64,000 bases of DNA from Stagonosporopsis chrysanthemi (taxonomy: Eukaryota > Ascomycota > Dothideomycetes > Pleosporales > Didymellaceae): positions 1 to 64,000 of the forward strand of contig JAFISE010000037.1 in the NCBI GenBank assembly GCA_022560025.1. The letters run 5' to 3'. Positions within the stretch are counted from its first letter, which is position 1; each line of letters opens with the position of its first letter. This document shows, piece after piece, positions 53,766-62,741 of the stretch. The position numbers were made by a program, and so were the translations under genes. The notes under the pieces are model-generated. The model saw nothing but the letters and a program-made list of their open reading frames with translations, made no database searches and was not told the DNA's origin.

Positions 53766-54532
53766 TCAGCGCTCTTCCAGATCCTCACAATGTGCAGCTT
53801 CTCCCAACCAGCCTTCTTGCCGCTTGAGCCGACCGTTTCTGCCTGCCAACCGGCTCCCCAGCCTCGTATCTGCTGCTTCACAATGTCTGGCTTGTTCTGG
53901 GCGCACAACAGCACATATCCGACACCACGTCCGTCGCTCAGTATGTTCGGTATTTGCTCCAGCATTCGGTTGGTCACGACCATGCCATCCTCTCCACCAG
54001 CGTATGATAACTCAAGCAGGTATGAGTCCTGCTCGAAGCTGGTTTTGAGCTTCCCCTCAGGTACGGCGTTGTAATCGGTATGGCGTGAGAAGTCGGGTAG
54101 GTCGGCTGGCACGTATGGTGGATTGAATATGAAGACGTCAATTGAGTGCGGGCGGATCGACGAAGCCAGGTCACCGTTCACAATATCCAAGAATACAGAT
54201 CTTTCTTCTCGTTGCTCTTTCTCGTCGATAGCCGTTGACACTGTCTGTGACGCCGCTTTGCAGGCGAAGCTGTTGAGGTCAGTGCCGATTGTCAGTATGT
54301 CATGCCGACCAAAAACCCTGCGTGCATTTGCAGCGACGAAGGCTAATACGACGCCTGAGCCAACGCCCACCTCGAGAACCAGTGGTGGTGGGGCTGTCGA
54401 CTGTGGAAAGCGCTCCGACAGAAACGCACATTCGCCGGGTGAAGAGAGCGTGTCCAGCAAGAGGTATGAGTCCTCAGCTGGCTCGTACACGCGGTCAAAA
54501 CAGACATGCGAGGTAGACGGCGTCGGCAGCAT
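53762..54532 (-). CDS. mtq2: eRF1 methyltransferase catalytic subunit MTQ2 (HemK2 homologue)
   Basis: A single exon gives 256 aa. Motif I of class I methyltransferases is VLEVGVGSGVVLAFV (S-adenosylmethionine site, about residues 52-66). The acidic motif II is GTDLNSFAC. The catalytic NPPY lies at residues 137-140 (FIFNPPYVP), which marks N-glutamine methyltransferases of the HemK group. The N-terminus (FDRVYEPAEDSYLLLDTL) is characteristic of MTQ2. With its zinc-finger partner Trm112 the enzyme methylates the GGQ glutamine of release factor eRF1, aiding translation termination in the cytosol. The partner gene is not in this window. Start: first ATG of the frame, at 54532. Its stop overlaps the stop of the convergent kinase gene. 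Confidence 0.94.
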   Translation of the reverse strand: MLPTPSTSHVCFDRVYEPAEDSYLLLDTLSSPGECAFLSERFPQSTAPPPLVLEVGVGSGVVLAFVAANARRVFGRHDILTIGTDLNSFACKAASQTVSTAIDEKEQREERSVFLDIVNGDLASSIRPHSIDVFIFNPPYVPADLPDFSRHTDYNAVPEGKLKTSFEQDSYLLELSYAGGEDGMVVTNRMLEQIPNILSDGRGVGYVLLCAQNKPDIVKQQIRGWGAGWQAETVGSSGKKAGWEKLHIVRIWKSAD

Positions 54533-54690
54533 GCTGTTGATTGCGGAATTGCGGAGAGATGCTCGAAAAGATTGGCCAATATGCTCTGGACCCTGACCAC
54601 GCTAGCCGAGGCTGAGGTCATCGACATCTCGATAGTCATCACTCAGTCTTGAACATTCATCTGCAATCCTACAATCTCTAATTAGCCACG

Positions 54691-55237
54691 ATGAGGGTGT
54701 TTTCAAGACTGCTAGCCACAGCAACAGATGCTGGCGCCGCCAAAGGGCCATTCCGACCGGCTCCCGCTGCACTCCTCCCGCCCATTCCCTTGTACAGGAC
54801 GATCCTGCGCACACATCGAAAGAAGCTGCCAGTGGAACAGCGCCTGCTTGGCGACATGTACGTCAAGGCTGAGTTCAGGGCGCACAAAGACATCGACAAC
54901 CCGGTCCAAATTGTAGGTATCCGGCAGGGCACGTGATTTGTCGTTGAACTAACAATCAATCGTACAGATTGGATTCCTTTCAGAATGGCAAATGTACGCG
55001 CAAGCGATAGAAGGCGACAGCTGGAAAGGAGAGAAGATGGACAAAGCAAAGATCGATAAAATGAGCGGTGCGCAGGCAAACTCTAGCAGATGTGCAAGAT
55101 ACTGACACAACATAGATCAACAGATCGGCCAGCTGTACGAGCTGATGCAAACGATTCAGAAGCAGAATACTGAGGACGCCGAGGCTGAAGAAGCTGATAT
55201 TGTGGTACCACTCGATGATCCAAAGAAGCCCAGTTAA
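54691..55237 (+). CDS. sdhaf3: Succinate dehydrogenase assembly factor 3 (SDHAF3/ACN9), mitochondrial
   Basis: There are three exons: 54691-54912, 54968-55067 and 55116-55237. All phases agree and the product is 147 aa. The short N-terminus is a likely presequence (MRVFSRLLATATDA). An LYR motif follows (PLYRTILRTHRKKLP), then VEQRLLGDMYVKAEFRAHKD. The last part is a helix (QIGQLYELMQTIQKQ) with an acidic tail. This is the ACN9/SDHAF3 family. Its members protect the iron-sulphur subunit of complex II during assembly in the mitochondrial matrix, and loss impairs growth on acetate. The second intron has a GTGCGC donor, less common but in frame. Confidence 0.93.
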
Positions 55238-55512
55238 TGACCTTCTGGTGGTGATTGCCGACGAGCACTGCGATGCTCAAAGACAAACGACAAGGACTTC
55301 ACGATCGACAGCATGCGCGCAAACAGAGACATGCGCTTCACAGATGCCTCCAGATGTACTATAAATGTTCAAAAATAGCAAACCTTCCATCGACACCCCT
55401 CCTGTCCACCTCGCCCAGCGTCCTTGATCGACCAAAGCTGGGAACTTGGTTGCAGCCCGCCTTGTTTCTCAGCGCATGATTCCAAGCATCCACTTCGGCA
55501 AGGGTTCCCAAT

Positions 55513-56124
55513 ATGTGCGGCTGTACCCTCTACGACTCCCCCACATGCGGGCATTCTTGGCTCTCGATGTCACAGCCCTGCGGCTTCCTCTCTGACCTTC
55601 TGAGCTGTCCGAACCGCCAGACCTTCCAAACCCTCGTTGCCCCTCCGTACACCTGTCCGCAGTGTAATCGTGGCTTTGCAGACCGCGAGACGATTGAAAT
55701 GGTGCAAGGGCCATGGGGCTGTAACCAGTTGATCCGAAGTCATGTTGGAGGCAGCCACGCCATTCCCGGCTCGTGGGGAAATGTACCGCTGGCGATGAAC
55801 AACTGGGGCGGAGGATTGGGCATGGGTATGGGCATGGGTATGACTTCAAGTATGCCACTGGTGTCTTCGAGTCATGCGATGGTACCCGTGAACAGCTATG
55901 CCTACGACCACCGGCTCACTGGTCCCTACGGGTCGGGTCCAGCATTGATCGGTGGGCACAATTCTTTCGACAACGCCATGATCATGGACGGTGGTCTCTT
56001 CGACGACTGTGATTACGGCTACGGCTATGGCTACGGTGGGCGAAGTCGAAGGAGGCACAAGAGTAGCTCGAGATATGTGTATCGGCACTCTTCAAAGCCG
56101 GCGACGAACTGTACAGTCATGTAG
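55513..56124 (+). CDS. Small cysteine-rich protein with a CaaX-like C-terminus
   Basis: A single exon encodes 203 aa. The first 70 residues hold cysteines in pairs (MCGCTLYDSPTCGHSW, then QPCGFLSDLLSCPN, PPYTCPQCNRGFADRE), suggesting a small zinc-binding region. The middle is Gly/Met-rich (GGGLGMGMGMGMTSSM). The C-terminal part has a run of YGYG repeats and a basic patch (GRSRRRHKSSSRYVYRHSS) followed by NCTVM. The last four residues, CTVM, fit a CaaX prenylation box. With the upstream Arg/Lys cluster, such an end would place the protein on a membrane. I know no named family; small proteins starting MC-x-CxxxxxxCGHSW occur in related fungi. Confidence 0.75.
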   Translation: MCGCTLYDSPTCGHSWLSMSQPCGFLSDLLSCPNRQTFQTLVAPPYTCPQCNRGFADRETIEMVQGPWGCNQLIRSHVGGSHAIPGSWGNVPLAMNNWGGGLGMGMGMGMTSSMPLVSSSHAMVPVNSYAYDHRLTGPYGSGPALIGGHNSFDNAMIMDGGLFDDCDYGYGYGYGGRSRRRHKSSSRYVYRHSSKPATNCTVM

Positions 56125-56577
56125 TTGTTCTGTGGTGTTTCAAAGGACATGCGTTGCTCTGATACACTGTCGAACATGCATATCCCTCCTTACCTTCCTC
56201 CCTTCGTTATGTCACTATCACGAATGCAGTCGAAGTAAGTCACGCAGCAAGTCACGTTCTAGAGATTAATATGCGTACGACCGCCGCGACCAATCACACG
56301 CATCTTGGTCTCCGCGGCATGGATCGGCCCCGCTACAACACGAAGCTTGCAGCTCTCCTCCTTCACGCCGCTCCAGTCTATACTGGCGCTACGGCTCAGC
56401 GCCACTGACGCAGACCCAGCCTTCACTCTGCCTCTGCAAACAACCTCGCAAGACCACAACACCACTTGTCCACTTGCTCAGACCAGGCAGCAGCGGGCTA
56501 CTCCAGGCCAGGACACGCGCATAGGCTCCAGCACAGCTCCCTACACCCACGTCATCCGGCACAAGCACACCCGCAAC
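56125..56577. other. Intergenic region
   Basis: This gap holds the 3' flank of the Cys-rich gene and the promoter of PKR1. An open frame that continues upstream of the PKR1 ATG to 56305 looks like leader sequence. Confidence 0.4.
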
Positions 56578-57219
56578 ATGGCCGGCAAGTTCTTCGAAGA
56601 CCTCTGGGAGTCCATCTTCACGCCCGGCCCCACGCCGACGCTCCTGATCGCGACCAACGCCTCCTTCGCGGCACTGCAACTCCTCTTCTTCGCCCTCTTC
56701 CTCGGCACCTACAGCATCCACTTTGTGATCCTGTCCTTCCTTACCGGCGGGCTCTGGTACGGCATCAACTGGTTTGCAAAGGAGATCCGGATAGCGCAAA
56801 AGGCGGAAGAGGAGGCCAAACGCATCCGCGCCGAGCGACGCGGCGGCCAGAAAGATGGCGCGGACGGCGAGCAGGCAGATATCGATACTGGCGATGAGAC
56901 AGAGGTTGATGTGAAGGAAGAGGTGCAGAGGCAGAGCGACGGGCTGGCCAAGAAGGAGACGCGGGACCCCAAGCCCGAGACCCAGAGTACCGTGTTTGTG
57001 GACAGGCCAAGCGAGCGCGAGGGCACGCCGAGGGCTGCGCCTGCGAGCTCATCGGGCGGTGGACCTGCGGCAGCAAGTACGACGGGTGCGGCGACTCGGC
57101 TGGCGCCGCTGGTGGACGACGCGCTGAAGCAGAGGAAGGGTGGGCTGGGAGAGAGCACGGGCGACTTGAGTACGGACAGCGAGTGGGACAAGCTGTCTGA
57201 GGACTCGGGGGAGCGATGA
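56578..57219 (+). CDS. pkr1: PKR1-family V-ATPase assembly factor
   Basis: A single exon gives 213 aa from the ATG at 56578 (MAGKFFEDLWESIFTPGPT, the family start). Two membrane segments follow: LLIATNASFAALQLLFFALFLG and YSIHFVILSFLTGGLWYGIN. The C-terminal half is a long hydrophilic, charged tail with acidic Ser/Asp patches near the end (STDSEWDKLSEDSGER). Yeast Pkr1 is an endoplasmic-reticulum membrane protein that helps assemble the V0 sector of the vacuolar ATPase. The yeast protein is much shorter in the tail; fungal homologues in Pezizomycotina are longer, as here. An upstream ATG (56305) would give an implausible extension. Confidence 0.9.
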   Translation: MAGKFFEDLWESIFTPGPTPTLLIATNASFAALQLLFFALFLGTYSIHFVILSFLTGGLWYGINWFAKEIRIAQKAEEEAKRIRAERRGGQKDGADGEQADIDTGDETEVDVKEEVQRQSDGLAKKETRDPKPETQSTVFVDRPSEREGTPRAAPASSSGGGPAAASTTGAATRLAPLVDDALKQRKGGLGESTGDLSTDSEWDKLSEDSGER

Positions 57220-57647
57220 GATAGCTACGATAGATGTTTTTTACTGTTGGTCCTGCTGCACTGGCTGCGAACTCGATGTTTTGTCAACCGCCCATAGCGC
57301 CCACATGCAGCCACGTGAACACGCGCCTTGTGTCGTGGTGCAGCTTCTGTTTTGTTTGACTGTCTGTATGAAGTACCATGCACTATTCTCCGGCTGTATG
57401 TTGCCATGACCAGATGTTGTTCTTCGTACCTGTTCATGTCTGACTTTATGCTCGTTGGCGCCCAAGACGCCCCACCTATGCCATCACAGTGCCTCCGCCC
57501 TCTCAGACGCCAGGCACCGACAAATGTACCGCACACCCGACAGATGAAGACGCGCAACCCACCAATGCACCGGTAGCAATCCCGGGCCTGATCTGATCCA
57601 CCCGGCCCTCCTCCCTGCCGCCCAATACCTTCACTTCACCCCGCACC
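57220..57647. other. Intergenic region
   Basis: This is the 3' flank of PKR1 and the promoter of the deubiquitinase gene. No feature is recognised. Confidence 0.4.
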
Positions 57648-59384
57648 ATGACCTCCCGCAATGCGCCCAGCGTGGCCGAGCTGGTCGCGCAGGCCGGCAA
57701 CTACACATACAATGGGCACATACCGCTGGCGAACTGGCTGCGCACCGCCAACACCATGCAGAAAGAGGTGCGTTGTCCGGACCCGGCGCCGAGTCGCGGA
57801 GCTGACCCTCTAGGCCCAAGTCTACGAAGCAGAGGGCAATGACGCGCAGACATACCTCTTGCTATACCGCCACGCCGACCTCGTCCTGTCGCATTTGCAG
57901 TCGCATCCCGACAAGAGCCGGCCTGAGAACAAGAAGGCGCTGAATACTGCGACCGCGGCGGTGCGCGGCGACCTGAAGAAGCTCGAGCTTATTGCGCCGA
58001 GGATAAAGAGGAGGCATGAGGAGTATCTAGAGTGGAGGAGGAGGCAGGAGGAGGCGCTGAAGGCGCTGGAGGGGAAGCACATAAAGACGCTGTCTCAAGA
58101 GCTGGATGGACTGTCAATACAGGACAGGGCTTCGCGGACGTTGTATGGAGAGCGGCCTACGCTGGATGCTAGGAACTTGGACAATCATTCATTGGCGGCG
58201 AGGCTGGCACAGCGAGAGGTACGGCGGCGGGACACGCAGCGTAGAAGTGTGAGGCAGGCTGGCGTCTCGCAGGAGGAGGAGGAGGAGGAGCTGGAGCGCA
58301 GGACTGGAGGGGACTGGGACGCGTGGGACGATGCGCAGCAGAGTCAAGGTGGCGATGACCTGTCAAGTCAGATACAGGAGGTTGCGCGTCTGCAGAGGGA
58401 AGGGCAGAGGTCGTCTTATTCACAGGTACGGCACGTGATGAGCAGATGGCGAGCACCACTGACAGATAACAGCACCCAGCATCGCAGTCCTCGACAACAG
58501 CGTACAACTACCCCTCTGTCCCGCACACATCCGCACAAGATCGCTGGTCACAATCCAGCTCACAAGGACCGCCGTTACCAGCGCGCCCACCGAAAGAGCA
58601 GATCCACAGATCCTCAGGCACACCTTCCATTCCACCACCGCTGCCCCCTAAACCCTCCACACCCTCACAAATAGCCCCCTACGACCGCTTCCAACCACCT
58701 CCAGTGCCAGGTAAACACACCTTTTCCGCACCCCCGATACCAGAAAAGTATACCGAGCGCCCCCCAACACCCTCCACAGAACTCGACTCCTTTACCTTTC
58801 AACCCTCCGCCTTCCTCGAAAATGGCGACCCCTTACGCCCCGTTTTCCTCCCCTCGCAACTGCGCTCCCAATTCCTGTCATGCGCCAGCAGCAACACCCG
58901 TCTGAACCTCGAAACCTGCGGCATGCTGTGCGGCATCCTAAAAAACAACGCCCTCTTCATCACGCGGCTGCTGATCCCCTTGCAAACCAGCACGAGCGAC
59001 ACGTGCGAGACGCTCAACGAGGAGGAACTCTTCGACTACTGCGACACGGAGAACCTGCTTGTCGTGGGGTGGATCCACACCCACCCGACGCAGACCTGCT
59101 TCATGAGCTCGAGAGACTTGCACACGCATGTCGGCTATCAGGTCATGATGGCGGAGAGTATTGCGATTGTGTGCGCGCCGAGTAAGCAGCCGAGTTGGGG
59201 CTGCTTTAGACTTACGGATCCACCTGGGAAACAGGCAATTCTTGCGTGTAACAAGCCGGGTGTGTTTCATCCGCATGAGGTGGATAATGTGTACACCGAG
59301 GCAACGAAGCCGGGGCATGTGGTAGAGTTGAAGGATGCGCCGTTGGAGGTTGTGGATATGCGGCCGAAGAAGCAGTTTGTGTAG
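57648..59384 (+). CDS. sst2: AMSH-like deubiquitinase, JAMM metalloprotease (Sst2 type)
   Basis: There are three exons: 57648-57767, 57814-58425 and 58473-59384. The first intron is only 46 nt, and the product is 547 aa. The N-terminal USP8-dimer/MIT-like region (SVAELVAQAGNYTYNGHIPL, then YLLLYRHADLVLSHLQ) should bind ESCRT proteins. A coiled coil with RRQEEALKAL and an acidic EEEEEE block follows, then a Pro-rich linker. The JAMM domain has Glu391 (ETCGMLCG), then HTHPTQTCFMSSRDLHTH with His446, His448, Ser456 and Asp459, all zinc or catalytic residues. Such enzymes cut K63-linked ubiquitin chains from membrane cargo at endosomes. Exon 3 starts after an acceptor AACAG; frame agreement supports it. 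Confidence 0.93.
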
Positions 59385-59863
59385 GTTGGTGGAGGAAGGA
59401 GGTGGAGAGACGGAGAGGGGGCTCACGCAAAGTTGAGCAGTACAATGCTGTACATGATACGGTATCTGGTTCTCGTCTCTCCTGTCCACTGAGTAAAGTG
59501 GAGTATGAGATCCATACTACACAAGCAAGCCCATTCCACCGCCTCTGCTCAGAGCAATTACACACCCTCGTCGGCCAAGCCCGAATCGACGAGTGACAAC
59601 ACTGCGAGGCAACTCTCGCATGTCAACTGGATCTTGAGAATTTGGAATGTTGCGTATACAGAATCTAGGGCCTTACGAAGTGCTGATGGGCGCCTGACTG
59701 AGGACGTTGAGGTTACCGGGGGCGTATAGACTAGCGGCGCGTGTGCTGACTGTAGTGTATGCTTCAGCCTCACTCTGTGCCAACAGGACCAGGGGCGTAT
59801 AGCTCAGGTACACAAGCCGCAGTTTTATACGCCTTCCGGTGAAAAAGAATGACGTGAATAAGG
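59385..59863. other. Intergenic region
   Basis: This holds the 3' flank of the deubiquitinase gene and the distal promoter of the cupin gene. Nothing else is recognised. Confidence 0.4.
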
Positions 59864-59882
59864 ATATGTTCAAAGAACATAT
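59864..59882 (+). promoter_or_regulatory. Perfect 8-bp inverted repeat next to a TATA box
   Basis: The sequence atatgttc-aaa-gaacatat has exact 8-base arms and a 3-base spacer, so it could bind a dimeric regulator. It overlaps the TATA element that begins at 59880 (TATAAAG), about 105 bp before the ATG at 59986. Confidence 0.5.
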
Positions 59883-59886
59883 AAAG
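59880..59886 (+). promoter_or_regulatory. TATA box of the cupin gene
   Basis: TATAAAG lies 106 bp before the ATG at 59986. Confidence 0.55.
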
Positions 59887-59985
59887 GAGAAGAGCAGGTC
59901 CAAGTTGGTCCCATCATCAACAAGACCATCACACCATCAACGACATAATTCCCAATACTACATCTACCTCTTTGGTATTCTTAAC

Positions 59986-60737
59986 ATGCTTACGCTTACC
60001 TCCAAACTGGTGATTGCAGCCATCGCCTTGGCAACAACCACTGCTTTCCCAACACCCATGGGCAGCAGTCCGAGCGACAACACCGCCCTGATCGCCCAAC
60101 TCTTGACCACGCCTACTCAGATCAAGCGCTACCGCAAGCTGCTGACTGACTCAACGGGCAACAAGCTCCTCGACAACGACCGCATGGCCAACGCCACAAT
60201 CTGGGATTTCTCGCAGAACAGCAACCCTATCCCCGGCGGCCAGGGGGCACCACCAGCAGCGCCAACCTCGAGAAGTTCCCCTTCCTGATCAACAGCGGCG
60301 TGACAATGACCATGGGCATGCTTGGGCCCTGCGGCGTCTTCCTGCCGCACGTGCACCCGCGTGCGAACGAGTTCTTCGTCGTCGTCGAGGGCGAGGTGGA
60401 CTTCGGGACGCTGCTCGAGCTCGGGCTGTTAGAGAACCTCGCACCTAATCCTGAGGTGGGCGGCAAGTTGGTGAAGAACACGGGCACGCTGTTTCCCATG
60501 GGCAGCGTGCATTATCAGCTGAACAATAGCCCGAATTGCAAGCCTGCGACTATCTATGCGGTGCTCACTAGTGAGGATGCGGGGAGTACGCCCATTTTGA
60601 TGGGTCCGGTACCCGGCAATGTGACGGTTGGAAGGGCTAGGAGGGTTGATGCGGGGGATTTTGAGAGCGTGAGGGATGTGACGCCGTTGCGTGTTGCGCG
60701 GGTTGTGGATGAGTGTCTTTCCCGCTGTTACGATTGA
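59986..60737 (+). pseudogene. Spherulin-1A/germin-like cupin with a one-base frameshift
   Basis: The first 252 nt encode a signal peptide (KLVIAAIALATTTAF) and ALIAQLLTTPTQIKRYRKLL, then DRMANATIWDF, up to PIPGGQG. The frame then shifts at a run of five G (60243-60247). Without an extra G, the frame reads an Ala/Pro/Ser tail and ends at 60288. With one more G, it continues as the cupin barrel: LINSGVTMTMGML, FLPHVHPRANEFFVVVEGEVDF (metal-binding HxH...E pattern), LVKNTGTLFPMGSVHYQLN, ending at 60737. That is a typical secreted spherulin-1A/germin-like protein of about 250 aa. A homopolymer error in the read or a true inactivating deletion would look the same here. No GT-AG pair spans the site. 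Confidence 0.8.
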
Positions 60738-61085
60738 TCAAGCTGCGCTGTGTCAGTCTTCAATCCATTTAGACCCTGTCAAGATTATCGTTATATAGAT
60801 TAGTGAGGCAAAGTTATAGAGGTGAAATTTTGTTATTGAAGTACCAAATAAGTACCAAATGGAGTGTAAAAGTGATGGTCAAGAGCTGTCGAAGAGAGCC
60901 ACCAATGATAAAACTAACCCAAATGGGCAGTCGTCTCCCAACCTGCGCCATCAACTGAGCACATCACGTGGTGCTTACTGCTTGCTTCCCAGTAGGCTGT
61001 GCATAAATCTCACTTGCCGAAGCTTCGAAGTCACGAAAACCCCACATAACGATATGCACCAGCAGTCCTTGAAACCTCTGCCTCG
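60738..61085. other. Intergenic region
   Basis: This is the gap between the cupin and the transcription factor gene. No TATA box is obvious. Confidence 0.4.
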
Positions 61086-62741
61086 ATGCCAGTCAGGAAA
61101 GAGGCATCTAAAAAGACAAGGCAATGGCATCGCAAGTCGAAGAGCGGATGCCACGAATGCAAGCGTCGCAGGAAGAAGGCGAGTCCTTCCAGTGCTTTGA
61201 CCATAAAGCTCTGCTCAGCTAACATTTCGACTCAGTGCGATGAGAGAGCACCGTCTTGTACAAGATGCGTCTCAGGCTCCTTGAAATGCATATACCCTTC
61301 AACGTCACCTTCGACTAAGTTGATAGGGGTCGACCAGTCCTCTACACGAGGACTGTCAACCGCGTCTGTTGAATCGTCTTGGAGCGATCCATTACCGGCA
61401 GAGATGTTTTCACTGTCTCCATATCTGGATCGAACACTTTCAGGCCGAGACCAGAAATTCATGTATGGGCATACTGCGAATATCCTGGAGAACACCTACC
61501 TTTGTCAGTATTACTTACATTACCTCTGTCCTGAAAGGAGCATCAACCAGGACGACTCCACCTCCCAGTCTAGGCCGCTGCAGATGCCTAGCTCGGCGCT
61601 TCAGAGTGAGGCGATCTATCACTCTCTTCTTGCGGTTTCTGCAGTACGTTTGGCGTGGGACATGGTTTTCAAGAGCCCATACCCCGAGGCGAGTGCAGTC
61701 TATGAGGTCCTAATGTGTGGTTATCAGCACGTAAGCCAGGCAAGCGACAGAATGAGGAAGGCTTTATCAGACTCCGACAGCACTGACTTGGAGCCTCTCA
61801 TCACTAGCACACTAATTTTGGTGCCGTTTGCAGCAGCGAGTCAACAGATCAACCTTTGGGTTTCAAGCAGATCTGAAACCAGACGTCCAAATGTTAGGCT
61901 CTCGTCCACCCCGCGAGATATGATAACGTTTGTCAGAGGAGTGAAGGGAATGCTAGAAATGCTCACTCCGGATTTGTCGGTGATAAGACACAATGCACTT
62001 GTTGATTCCAGCCAAGGGCTTAACAAGGCTACAACAACATCAATTGGCAACCCTGAGTCATCTACACCAAAGAAGAATCTCTCCATGAGCAACACAATCG
62101 CTTTCGGTAGTCGTCAAGCTCTCGTTCAACTCGGCGTGCGGCTCAACTCGATGTGCTCCGAATCCAACGATCCACGCAATCACGAAATAATCGCTTGCAA
62201 AAAGGCGTTTGAGGTTTTGGAACAAATAAGAGACAGTGTCGAATCTGTACTGGATTCATCGGAGCTAGGCCACCTCTCTCCTCACACTGCGATCCCAACA
62301 CAGTCACCCTCATGGCTTCAATTCTTCATGTGCCTCCCATGCGAGCTCGAGGGCACAACCTTACTACCACACAACCCACTGACCCGTCTCCTCCTATCCT
62401 TCTACGCCCAAGTTTCCCAGCAATACCTCGACCTTGTCCTCCCCTTGCTCGACCAGCGCCTGGAAACTCCTGTCGACGCTTCCTCGGACTGGTTCGCATT
62501 AAGCCTGAGTCGAACACAAGCCTTCGCGCTAGACGTGTACGCGCATTGGTCAGTACTCATGTCTCTGGTGGAAGAGCAGTCCTGGTGGATTGGAAGATTG
62601 CCAGTGACTACGCTTGCTGGTGTGGTGAATCGGTACGGGACAGGGTTTGTAAGACGGTTGTGGCCGGATTGTGGGGAGTTAGTGGAGTGGTGGCCGGGAG
62701 AGATGCTGCGTGTGCTGCGAGATGTCGAGAGGATGGGGTAG
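61086..62741 (+). CDS. Zn(II)2Cys6 transcription factor with a probable GC-AG intron
   Basis: The exons are 61086-61178 and 61236-62741, giving 532 aa. The binuclear zinc cluster comes out only after splicing: C22-x2-C25-x6-C32-x6-C39-x2-C42-x6-C49, starting SGCHECKRRRKK and continuing CDERAPSCTRC. The intron has a GC donor (GCGAGT at 61179), a branch-like gctaac and an acceptor CTCAG at 61235; it is 57 nt. Unspliced, the frame stays open but puts 19 residues between Cys25 and Cys32. The rest has a helical middle region of the fungal-specific factor type (TYLCQYYLHYLCPERSI, AIYHSLLAVSAVRLAWD) with no named match. It is a nuclear DNA-binding regulator whose target genes are unknown. No biosynthetic cluster is adjacent. 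Confidence 0.85.
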   Translation: MPVRKEASKKTRQWHRKSKSGCHECKRRRKKASPSSALTIKLCSANISTQCDERAPSCTRCVSGSLKCIYPSTSPSTKLIGVDQSSTRGLSTASVESSWSDPLPAEMFSLSPYLDRTLSGRDQKFMYGHTANILENTYLCQYYLHYLCPERSINQDDSTSQSRPLQMPSSALQSEAIYHSLLAVSAVRLAWDMVFKSPYPEASAVYEVLMCGYQHVSQASDRMRKALSDSDSTDLEPLITSTLILVPFAAASQQINLWVSSRSETRRPNVRLSSTPRDMITFVRGVKGMLEMLTPDLSVIRHNALVDSSQGLNKATTTSIGNPESSTPKKNLSMSNTIAFGSRQALVQLGVRLNSMCSESNDPRNHEIIACKKAFEVLEQIRDSVESVLDSSELGHLSPHTAIPTQSPSWLQFFMCLPCELEGTTLLPHNPLTRLLLSFYAQVSQQYLDLVLPLLDQRLETPVDASSDWFALSLSRTQAFALDVYAHWSVLMSLVEEQSWWIGRLPVTTLAGVVNRYGTGFVRRLWPDCGELVEWWPGEMLRVLRDVERMG

